Shown here piece by piece: positions 10,401 to 15,370 of a stretch of DNA of 61,950 bases. This DNA is from a bacterium (GTDB lineage Bacteria; Bacteroidota; Ignavibacteria; Kapaibacteriales; UBA2268), in contig JANJTB010000038.1 of the NCBI GenBank assembly GCA_024711295.1, forward strand, positions 1 through 61,950. The letters are read 5' to 3'. The notes below the pieces were generated by a model, which did not search any database, was not told the DNA's origin, and saw only the letters and a list, made by a program, of their open reading frames with translations. Each line of letters begins with the position of its first letter. The first letter of the stretch is position 1. Position numbers and translations under genes: made by a program.

Positions 10401-12728
10401 TAATTCTTCGCTTATATCTACGGAGTAACCGCTAATGCCAAAAATCTGTCTGTTATTTTCATACTTATTCAGACAGTCGTGCATGAATTGAAAGAAATAT
10501 TCCTGTGGAACGCAGTCGTCTTCGAGCAGTATCAACCTGTCGAAAGTCTCAAAAACCTTGTTTACTGCCGACACGATTGATTTTGCAAGCCCCTGATTAT
10601 GACTTTGATATACTACAGTTGGTACTGTCCAGTCAATTTTACTTATCAAATTTCTGGTTTGATTTACCCCTTCTACATCTTTTTCGGATTTTGGAGCATC
10701 AGAATATATAAACAAATTTTTGATATTGTGCTTGCGCAACGAGTCCAGAACCTGTGCAGTGTGCTGTGGTCTGTTGTAAGTCATTAATATTACGGGGGAA
10801 TCATCGTAAGAATTATCTATAACTTCATTTTTTAAAAATGAGTATTCAAATCCGGACTCGGATATTGAAAACGTCTGATAACCAAAATCATGAAGTTTTT
10901 TGATATACAGCTTAGATTTATTACTCTCTACACCCTCGAATCTATCGTGAAATTCGACCAGCAGCTGTGAAATTTGAATATTATTCGCTATTATATGGTC
11001 TATCACGGCATACTCTGCACCTTCTATATCCATCTTCAAAATATCAATTTTAGTATGTCCCAATTCTGCCATAATTGTTTTTAGAGACTTTACAGGAACT
11101 TCTATATAGCTACCGGAGGTTGCACTGCGATACAATAGAGTGTGCGAAACGTGATCAGGATTTTCGGGTGGATAAAACTTTACATAACCATCAAAGTCAG
11201 CAAGCCCATAATCATAATATCTGAAATTATGTGGTAAATTCTGCTGTTTCAACCAATTCAAAGACTTTGGAGTAGGGTCGAATGCAAATATATTTACTCC
11301 ATATATATTTATTACCGATAAATCAAACGATATATCCTCGCCAATTCCGAATGAATAGATAATACTTTTTGGATTAATAAATTCAGATGCAATTGTCCAT
11401 CCGCCATATTCGGTCCCGTGATGTTCGGTTTGTGTGTGGATAATTGAATTATTCATATCTTCTTTACTTTCACCTGTCAAGGCATAATGAATTCTATCAG
11501 TATAATCTTTTGAGGATGTTGTATGTTTATTCGACGCTAAATTCATAATTTCATTCCTTTGATTATATCTTGTTGGGTTTAGTATTTGCAATAAATTGTT
11601 AAGCCTGATCTTCTCTGAAAATAAATTCGAAACCCTTTCTAAATTCTCAATTATTTGATTTTTTGTTAATGGTTTAACGAAATCATTATACGATATACTT
11701 TTAATAAGATTTGCATCATAAATATTGATACCATTATCCCTAAACAACTTGTAGATTGTTGATTGGCTTTTTAGGTAAACTTTTTTGCCCATTAATAAAA
11801 ATGCAATGATGTTACCGGCTGCTTGTGTTCTGTTATGAAACATTAAAACAATATCTACATTCGCTAAAGTATTAATGTATTCGTCAAACGGCATGAACTG
11901 CCTTATGCTCTTCCAATTATTATTAAATACTTTAAAACCTATTTTATCAATTTCATCGCCATATTTATTATTGCCATAACTCAATGGGCAAATTACTTCG
12001 ATACCATAATTACTAAACCTGCCCAGAAATTCTATAGCATCCACATGATTATTAGTAAATGTATCTGAATTACCCAGCCAAATAATTGGCTTAGCATTAT
12101 TTTTACTATCTGTTATACTTATTTTGTCTATTTTTGGATTGTAAAAGAATGGCAGGAATTCAGCTTTGCATGAGTAAATAGCTTTAACAATATCGAAATC
12201 TAATTTGTTCCAATGACAAAAATAGTTTAACCTTGAAAGAAATTGATTTCTGACAGAATAATTTTTTTTATACTTTTCTAAATCGGTATGTATACTTTGA
12301 GGATGTTCGTCAGTTTGTAAATTTGTTAATATTTGTATTTTGTTAAAAATACTCTCTTCATCAATATCAGAAACTAATTTTCTTGTAAATAAATCTACAT
12401 TAAAAAAATCTATTTGTGGTAAGTTAGATAAAAAGTCTCCACCCCAAAAAAATAAATATACAGGAATTTTTTTATCTATATTTTCAATTATTTGCATTAC
12501 TAAATCATGAAACCAATGAATATACACTCTATCATTATTATTAATTCTATTAATAATATCTATTAACACTTTACTACCAAAAGGTGCATGAATACCAGCT
12601 GTGGACTTAACATAGCGGGCTGGTTGATTGAATGTAAAAATATACGTATTTTGTTTTGGAGCAACTGTCTCAGCGTCCAAGATAAAATCATCAATAAATT
12701 TATCATCTATCATAAAGTGATAATTCAT
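1494..12728 (-). CDS. Giant multidomain glycosyltransferase/methyltransferase (3,744 aa)
   Basis: This is one uninterrupted frame with about eleven catalytic units. Approximate residues: 1-395 WecF-like transferase (WGGDFL, WLGNSDTFTNNH); 440-640 FkbM-type methyltransferase (MDIEGAEY); 645-900 glycosyltransferase with ILMTYNRPQHTA and LLEDDC; 929-1355 GT4 (DNGGAGTAAYML, SLEDNSPLVVIESLACG); 1363-1640 GT2 (AIVSTYKSEQFI); 1685-1890 methyltransferase (ILDIPCGDFNWM); 1905-2105 methyltransferase-like; 2118-2500 GT4 (PSESETYGIVIREAL); 2549-2885 GT4-like; 2911-3175, 3194-3455 and 3474-3744 three tandem GT2 domains. The last three share NND/NPD metal-site motifs and a GGLDE block followed by an acidic cluster. 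No signal peptide or membrane segment is visible, so it should act in the cytoplasm, perhaps at the membrane face. It probably builds most of a branched, methylated surface glycan. It is last in the sugar operon, 108 bases after the acetyltransferase. Domain types are clear; sugars and linkages are unknown. Confidence 0.88.
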   Translation of the reverse strand: MNYHFMIDDKFIDDFILDAETVAPKQNTYIFTFNQPARYVKSTAGIHAPFGSKVLIDIINRINNNDRVYIHWFHDLVMQIIENIDKKIPVYLFFWGGDFLSNLPQIDFFNVDLFTRKLVSDIDEESIFNKIQILTNLQTDEHPQSIHTDLEKYKKNYSVRNQFLSRLNYFCHWNKLDFDIVKAIYSCKAEFLPFFYNPKIDKISITDSKNNAKPIIWLGNSDTFTNNHVDAIEFLGRFSNYGIEVICPLSYGNNKYGDEIDKIGFKVFNNNWKSIRQFMPFDEYINTLANVDIVLMFHNRTQAAGNIIAFLLMGKKVYLKSQSTIYKLFRDNGINIYDANLIKSISYNDFVKPLTKNQIIENLERVSNLFSEKIRLNNLLQILNPTRYNQRNEIMNLASNKHTTSSKDYTDRIHYALTGESKEDMNNSIIHTQTEHHGTEYGGWTIASEFINPKSIIYSFGIGEDISFDLSVINIYGVNIFAFDPTPKSLNWLKQQNLPHNFRYYDYGLADFDGYVKFYPPENPDHVSHTLLYRSATSGSYIEVPVKSLKTIMAELGHTKIDILKMDIEGAEYAVIDHIIANNIQISQLLVEFHDRFEGVESNKSKLYIKKLHDFGYQTFSISESGFEYSFLKNEVIDNSYDDSPVILMTYNRPQHTAQVLDSLRKHNIKNLFIYSDAPKSEKDVEGVNQTRNLISKIDWTVPTVVYQSHNQGLAKSIVSAVNKVFETFDRLILLEDDCVPQEYFFQFMHDCLNKYENNRQIFGISGYSVDISEELLKNYHYDIYFVPRIGSWGWATWKDRWQKRIEDLGLLKQLLEANGIDINQGGTDVQVMLQNMLSGKLKDVWTLPWLLTVYLHKGVYIYPTKSHIKNIGMDGTGVHCGVTEKFETKIADTQANRHPDNMLYSEELMNNFLSYYDVDNKTRKSHKMKVVHVCTQDNGGAGTAAYMLNKGLREIGVDSILVVLNKTRDEDGIFAIPDNYYSIKKLKSGKSNSDIFGSVWNNIEASLKHYPNKTKDYEIFTTTDARLDLSQIREILNADIINLHWVVGMIDFSKAGNLFKGKKVVWTLHDMNPFTGGCHYSNYCNKHNINCGQCPQLGSENLNDLSFEVFKIKEVFYEQTDINVVAPSKWLLDEAGKSSLFGRFPGTLIHYAYDINTFSPRQNEALINKINKQSNEKVILFGAAYSNKRKGFDYLLKALKRFEETAHNKLRFKYLAFGNIDLKINVNLKNQIFTLGNINDPRLLADIYSVADVFVIPSLEDNSPLVVIESLACGTPVVGFDIGGVPDLVEHKFNGYVAENRNSDDLAIGILWCLDQDREKMRHNSRATAEKKFDLQQQANKYLNLYYNILNVKSSTNQSDIIVSAIVSTYKSEQFIDGCLKDLVEQTLYKKGMLEIIVIDSNSPENEKYIVEKYQAKYPNIIYHRTQERETLYAAWNRGIRLAKGKYITNANTDDRHSKDALEVMANHLDNMPEISLVYSDCYMTEIPNETFEQNNKAKVYKYPDYFAPDCLLHYQFGINPMWRKEVHDQIGYFDDSYRIIGDYDFNVRFALKLKAYHINQVLGLYYLNPDSLSFQSERLNEEISFTFTKYRQKKFIFELFRIQGISNESDLNKANILKNLGYKALEHYPPWMLGAKHCEYDFGMYCLNEASRYEVGIKSGKQNKVIKNNGTEKPIFENIFKNNAWGSEESVSGPGSTLEQTQVIRKVLPKLIRNLKVQSILDIPCGDFNWMKEVDLNSVNYIGADIVDEIIERNKMIYAAPNKTFKNYNLKTDKLPKVDLVIIRDCLVHFSYEDIFLAIENVKKSGSKYLLTTSFTNRYENNDIRTGDWRPINLQVSPFNFIKPLLIINEQCTEDNGIYSDKSLLLFEIDKIYLSGSIRNEFNNNINKRNKSYNKPLYSKLLQKYLIGSRGIEIEISDDFSSDADPVNDDTTTFLPHFSNKNEFKFNNKEPYYDTITVGKERFLPDSCQDFILSSFILEHLPNPIHNLLEWDRICKVGGVIIIIVSHKDRVPSKTHLRTTLQNVISSHWNVLSESDFGNKLKHSWITEDVVEICKWIINNLGVQWDIIEVQDNYDLESSGFALVIRKINERKISQNLDKIVHFEKIITNSNKPISSKKILIVAHNFLPLHYGGVEVYTYQFSKELSKLGNDVSIFYPLNDKSIDKYMLTQSYFDGLNTFQLRSNYDFKVLEDSIYNIEAEQLFEKFLLVNKFDIIHFQHIVNLPLSFFHYAEKYCKNVFITLHDFYTICNTIYLKNHVTDSVCSGPTTARKCAECIISRDSIKLSEKVHKNYVDFFEARFNFVYKAFNKAKLVTSPTDSVGTVFINHGFLDRILEVPLGIKHVNKEHSKLNEENIVYGYLGTINAQKNIFKLIDTFVSANSKSNLEIYGSGSDKDINQLMLMINKYPNIKYNGAYKPEDLPFILGKINLLIHPSESETYGIVIREALSAKVPVLASKTSGGDKVLRHFENSIIFENNNFDELKYWIMQIDNNPNIIKRLTKFNTKIVSISEDALNWSKIYNEHYHNKFDSAKGHKMIISNDDGHKNPIKIGILTLSEKQNACFSLRIEGPLKIMISQGLVEVVDIVEKRNKTLSLIEEKISIVDLIIVQREMANYIKPSKLKYLSNNPDLKIIYEADDALTNIEESHPQYKLISSMSNGIEEFIKEADFVTVSTEVLKELYSNFNNKIEVLPNYLDELIWENNTKNKTNSPYIKIIFAGTPTHYADLEMIKNVIINIAVKYNDKVQIFLWGNAISELLSYNNIFEYKAYNHNYFEYAKDMANQNFDIALVPLEDNTFNCSKSNIKWLEYSACGTAGVFSNIAPYQNIENYKTGILVNNNYDEWFEAVCYLIDNSNIRMQIASNAKNAVFSSYTIQKHFVKWYDVFANLIKHKNLLEVEHYHNNLSTYTLNEPVSIIIPVFNKSELTKNCIESIYKYTDTKNFELIIIDNGSTDDTAQIISNFSKQYNNIIYIRNTHNLGYAKANNIGVRLAKYEYILLLNNDTVVTDNWLNPLSDIIDNDKSVAAVGSKLLFQNEKIQHAGVAIVKDIPFGDHLVARHLYYGYSKSAPEVNILMEYQALTGACLLIRKSRYFEVGGLDEEYWNAYEDVDFCFKLREKGYKLVYQPKSVVYHLESQSGPERLSGVKNSVIRLHNKWMNKIVPDFIINEDKKVFVNNNQIKAYKNINKELNKDIYYPASIIILTYNSAATIENCLNSVKQSLRSGDEVIIVDNNSRDNTIRLTNEIIEGNNAFKLIRNSANIGFSAGTNVGIRLSKNPIVIMLNPDTIVNYHWLNNLTSHFRDNELTAVGPVSNRVAGHQRMELYPKDDLSGWNLPDVADYFNKNFKGQIVETKLLIGFCLAVRREFIEKYGGLDEDLFLGNDDLELSWRIRTNGGKLGVALDSFVYHVGQASFRTEAKSHTDNLVQQSTDALFEKLKKYYGQNNVPHPMELWGIDWFRPSDPVYHISSPKSQNNTPLTSIIILAKDQYEYTKECIDSIYAFTPENFELILVDNGSRDNIPNYFKDLQNQRKNVKVITNPENLGFPKGVNQGLRAAEGKYILIGNNDTVVTPGWLGKMIEAIEMSHEIGMVGPMSNNISGVQLLKDCNYTNLDELLKFASDLDSQYSGQFFEFPRLAFFCTLIKRDVIDRIGGLDEIFSPGNYEDDDYCMRAQVAGFKALVLKYVFVHHYRSRSFADDGNDAYRRRLERNRDIFANKWGGTPDEIWLHGKRINPPELFINIKEY

Positions 12729-12836
12729 ACACTAATTTCCATAATTATGAGCCCATAAAACCATTAGTACCCGATAAGATTCAATCGCCCTTAAATTTAT
12801 TAAAAAAAATATTAATCAAAAAAGCTAACAACCGAT

Positions 12837-13484
12837 TCATAATTGCAAAGGACTAAATTCTTTAACTTTTATCGCAGGGACACCCATAACTAAGCAGTTA
12901 TCCTCTATGTTTTTTGTAACCACTGAACCAGCACCAACAACAACATTGCTGCCTATTGATATTCCCGGCAGAATTGAAGTACCAGTGCCAATAAATGTAA
13001 AATCACCTATTTTGCAATTTCCAGAAACATGTACTCCGGGACATAATTCTGAATATTTCCCTATACTGCTATCATGCCCTATTGTGCAATTTAAGTTTAT
13101 CAATGCACCTGTTGATATATAAATATCATTTGTAATAACAGTACCTGTCATAATATTAACTCCGGATTCAATAATATTTCCAAAGTTACCTATATGAGAA
13201 AAAGGTGATATAAGTGAAGTCAATTTGCCGCCGATTTTATTAAATTTATCACTCAATTTATATCTTAGGGATGGATTTCCGATACCCAAAACAAATTTGT
13301 TACATTCAGCGTTAAACAATGTTTCAGCCCTTGAAATATCCTGTATAATTTCAAACTTGTCGTACATTATTGCTTTAGCGTATGTATTAATATCATCATA
13401 AAAGTAAACAGACTCCAACTGATTTAGTTGATGAAAGATTTCAAGCATTTCTTTAGCAAAACCTTTTGCACCTACAATTAACAT
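12837..13484 (-). CDS. Hexapeptide-repeat sugar N-acetyltransferase (NeuD/PglD/VioB type)
   Basis: This 215-residue protein begins MLIVGAKGFAKEMLEIF, a Rossmann-like nucleotide-sugar-binding start typical of the PglD/NeuD family. From about residue 90 it continues with left-handed beta-helix hexapeptide repeats (INLNCTIGHDSSIGKYSELCPGVHVSGNCKIG in part, then IGSNVVVGAGSVVTKNI). The His in TIGHDSSIG fits the catalytic base position of the family. Known members acetylate the 4-amino group of a UDP- or dTDP-4-amino-6-deoxy sugar using acetyl-CoA. It starts 7 bases after the aminotransferase stop, so the two steps are almost certainly cotranscribed and sequential: the aminotransferase makes the amine, this enzyme acetylates it. 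The nucleotide carrier and sugar stereochemistry cannot be read from sequence; VioB is the best guess from its partner. Confidence 0.85.
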   Translation of the reverse strand: MLIVGAKGFAKEMLEIFHQLNQLESVYFYDDINTYAKAIMYDKFEIIQDISRAETLFNAECNKFVLGIGNPSLRYKLSDKFNKIGGKLTSLISPFSHIGNFGNIIESGVNIMTGTVITNDIYISTGALINLNCTIGHDSSIGKYSELCPGVHVSGNCKIGDFTFIGTGTSILPGISIGSNVVVGAGSVVTKNIEDNCLVMGVPAIKVKEFSPLQL

Positions 13485-13491
13485 AATTTCG

Positions 13492-14607
13492 TCAATTATT
13501 AGTTATTAAATTACAAATCAAATTAATTTCATCTACAGATAAATTTGGATACATTGGCAAGCACAACACTTCTTCAGCAATGCTTGTTGCAACAGGCAAA
13601 TTATCTGGCTTGGATGATTCCAAACCTCTATAAGCAGGAAATTGACTTATCAGAGGATAAAAATATCTTCGTGTAAAGACATTACTTTCCTTTAACTTTT
13701 CAAATAGTTGATTCCTCGATAATCCGAATTTTTCTTTGTTTACCAAAATCGGATAATAGGGATATGTATGTCTTAGTCCAGGTACTTCGGCCGGTAAAGT
13801 GACGCCAACACAGTTTTTGAGTTTTTCATTATATATTTCTGCAACATCCTGACGCATCCTTATGGCTTTATCAATATGGTTTAGCTGAAGCAATCCAAAT
13901 GCAGCTTGAAATTCATTCATCTTAGCATTTATACCAGGCGCTACAACAGTAGTTTCATCAGCAAAACCAAAATTTTTTAAAAAATCAATTCGTTTCTTTG
14001 TTGATTCATCATTACATACAATTGCTCCGCCTTCAAATGTTGTGAATACTTTTGTTGCATGAAATGACAGAATTGACATATTACCAAAATTTAAAATTGA
14101 TTGTCCATTTTTTTCAACTCCAAAGGCATGACATGCATCATATATAACCTTTAGCCCATAAATATCAGCAATTTCCTGTATTTTTTCAGTATTACATGGC
14201 TTACCATATACATGAACAGGTAGTATTGCTGTTGTTTTGGGAGTTATAGCCGCTTCAATTTTATTTGGATCAATATTATAAGATACCGGATCTATATCAA
14301 CAAATACGGGCTTAATACCATTCCACCAAAGTGAATGAGTTGTAGCTACAAAGCTAAAAGGAGTAGTGATGACTTCTCCGGTGATTCTCATTGCCTGCAA
14401 AGCTGTTATAATTGCAAGAGTACCGTTTGCAAAAAGTGAAATATGGTTGACACCAAGATATTCACACAGAGCTTTCTCAAACTCCTTATGATATTCTCCA
14501 TTATTTGTTAGCCACTTATTTCCCCATATCTTTTCTAGGAATGGATAAAACTCGTCAAGCGGTGGTAAATAAGGTTGAGTTACAAAAATATTTTTCTGTT
14601 CATTCAT
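13492..14607 (-). CDS. vioA: VioA-like dTDP-4-amino-4,6-dideoxyglucose transaminase
   Basis: This is a 371-residue DegT/DnrJ/EryC1/StrS-family PLP aminotransferase of normal length. It matches what I recall of VioA: FVTQPYLPPLDEFYPFLEKIW, TNNGEYHKEFEKALCEYLGV, FANGTLAI, ITTPFSFVATTHSLWW and IKPVFVDIDPVSYNIDP. The PLP lysine is in SFHATKVFTTFEGGAIV and the ring-stacking/phosphate region is around YDACHAFG. VioA converts dTDP-4-keto-6-deoxyglucose to dTDP-viosamine (Qui4N); WecE would give the galacto epimer from the same substrate. Its ATG lies inside the end of the 51-residue upstream gene (8-base overlap) and it is followed after 7 bases by the acetyltransferase. The N-terminal domain of the downstream giant protein resembles WecF, which uses a dTDP-4-acetamido-sugar donor, so donor synthesis and use appear to share one operon. 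rmlA/rmlB are not in the window. Confidence 0.8.
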   Translation of the reverse strand: MNEQKNIFVTQPYLPPLDEFYPFLEKIWGNKWLTNNGEYHKEFEKALCEYLGVNHISLFANGTLAIITALQAMRITGEVITTPFSFVATTHSLWWNGIKPVFVDIDPVSYNIDPNKIEAAITPKTTAILPVHVYGKPCNTEKIQEIADIYGLKVIYDACHAFGVEKNGQSILNFGNMSILSFHATKVFTTFEGGAIVCNDESTKKRIDFLKNFGFADETTVVAPGINAKMNEFQAAFGLLQLNHIDKAIRMRQDVAEIYNEKLKNCVGVTLPAEVPGLRHTYPYYPILVNKEKFGLSRNQLFEKLKESNVFTRRYFYPLISQFPAYRGLESSKPDNLPVATSIAEEVLCLPMYPNLSVDEINLICNLITNN

Positions 14608-14755
14608 AGATTTTTATCTTCCTTCTCGCCTCTTCATTATCAGGATCATATTTCAGCACTTCTTCGTATTTTTCACGTGCTATGCCGACCTGGCCTATGG
14701 CACTTAATCTTTTTGCTTCGTTCAGCAAGTAGGATATATATTCTCTTTCATTCAT
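14600..14755 (-). CDS. 51-residue TPR-like protein overlapping vioA
   Basis: This short gene begins with ATG at 14755-14753 and ends with TGA at 14602-14600, overlapping the next start by 8 bases in the ATGAATGA arrangement. The protein begins MNEREYISYLLNEAKRL and then SAIGQVGIAREKYEEVLKY, followed by DPDNEEARRKIKIYE. The A-REKYEEVLKYDPDNEEAR pattern is that of a TPR helix pair. It is hydrophilic, with no signal peptide. The tight overlap with the aminotransferase and the protein-like composition argue that it is real. It may act as a small scaffold or partner for the sugar enzymes, or mainly serve translational coupling; both are inference. It also reads as the first gene of the operon, downstream of a structured leader. 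Confidence 0.65.
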   Translation of the reverse strand: MNEREYISYLLNEAKRLSAIGQVGIAREKYEEVLKYDPDNEEARRKIKIYE

Positions 14756-14818
14756 GTTATGCTCTCGGTAACAAGTGCTCTCTTAGCCGGGGCAAGCGGC
14801 TTTTTTTTTGAGAGCATA
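14756..14818 (-). promoter_or_regulatory. Structured 5' leader with competing hairpin arms
   Basis: Read on the minus strand, TATGCTCTC (14818-14810) can pair with GAGAGCATA (14766-14758, 9 pairs) directly before the ATG at 14755. It can also pair with GAGAGCA (14782-14776, 7 pairs). The second pairing encloses an inner stem AGCCG/CGGCT (14801-14797 with 14789-14785) preceded by nine A residues. The long pairing would bury GAGAG, the only Shine-Dalgarno-like sequence before the start. Two mutually exclusive folds at a start codon look like a translational switch or attenuator. No known riboswitch class was recognised. The inner stem on the plus strand is followed by a T-run and would also read as a terminator in that direction. 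Confidence 0.45.
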
Positions 14819-14892
14819 TTATTTTAGTAATAAATATACTGTTTACAAAGCAAAACAATTTGCAATTTTCATACCAAAAATATGCTCGGGGA

Positions 14893-14914
14893 TTAGCTCT
14901 CGGATAAGCTAATT
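14893..14914 (-). terminator. Weak hairpin after the 143-residue gene
   Basis: ATTAGCT (14893-14899 region) and AGCTAAT form a perfect 7-pair stem 8 bases beyond the stop codon at 14922 on the minus strand. No T-run follows, so termination would be weak or Rho-assisted and some read-through into the sugar operon is possible. Confidence 0.35.
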
Positions 14915-14921
14915 TATTGAA

Positions 14922-15353
14922 TTAGTTTGGGTTTATGTTTACTATTGTGCCTACTTCCTCGATATCTATATTTTCGAGAGATTTTACCGGACAGGCGATT
15001 ATTAGCCCATCGCCATATACCTGGATAAAATGCTTCCATTCCTGCGAGTTAAGTCCTATAGCCAGATTATACTTCTGGCGCGCCACCTTCATTTGTTTTA
15101 TGAAACCTTCGGGCATTATGTAGAGCTTGGATTTCTCGTCAATAGGCAGATGGTCAGCAAGCTTGTATTGACGAATATGGCAAAATTCGTATGCTATCTC
15201 GTCGAGTTTATAATTTACATAGCAGAGGTCTGTTTTTATCCTCACTTCGTAAATCTTGTCATTGAAATAATCTTCGTAATAAAAGTGCAGATAGCCGTTT
15301 TTGAACTCTATCCCTTCTACTCTGGCGTCTGATTTAAGATTTTGCAAAGTCAT
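14922..15353 (-). CDS. Hypothetical protein, 143 aa, paired with uvrD-type helicase
   Basis: I do not recognise this 143-residue protein. It starts MTLQNLKSDARVEGIEFKNG and is mostly soluble beta-plus-alpha in character, rich in Tyr and charged residues (YLHFYYEDYFNDKIYEVRIKT in part). A central helical stretch is IMPEGFIKQMKVARQKYNLA and the C-terminus is SLENIDIEEVGTIVNINPN. There is no signal peptide, membrane helix or metal motif. It starts 17 bases after the helicase stop and is probably translated from the same mRNA. That pairing does not by itself prove a DNA-repair role. Composition and codon use match neighbouring genes, so it is a real gene. Confidence 0.65.
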   Translation of the reverse strand: MTLQNLKSDARVEGIEFKNGYLHFYYEDYFNDKIYEVRIKTDLCYVNYKLDEIAYEFCHIRQYKLADHLPIDEKSKLYIMPEGFIKQMKVARQKYNLAIGLNSQEWKHFIQVYGDGLIIACPVKSLENIDIEEVGTIVNINPN

Positions 15354-15370
15354 TTCTTTCCTCTTTCTTA

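Noticed and set aside
1494-12728. The giant gene as an assembly artefact joining separate glycosyltransferase genes
   Set aside because: The frame is intact over 11 kb, linkers between domains read as normal protein and no internal ribosome sites or tandem sequence duplications at joints were seen; long reads would still be the final test.
14785-14810. AGCCG/CGGCT plus nine T residues as a plus-strand Rho-independent terminator
   Set aside because: No plus-strand gene ends anywhere near it; the elements make more sense as part of the minus-strand leader.
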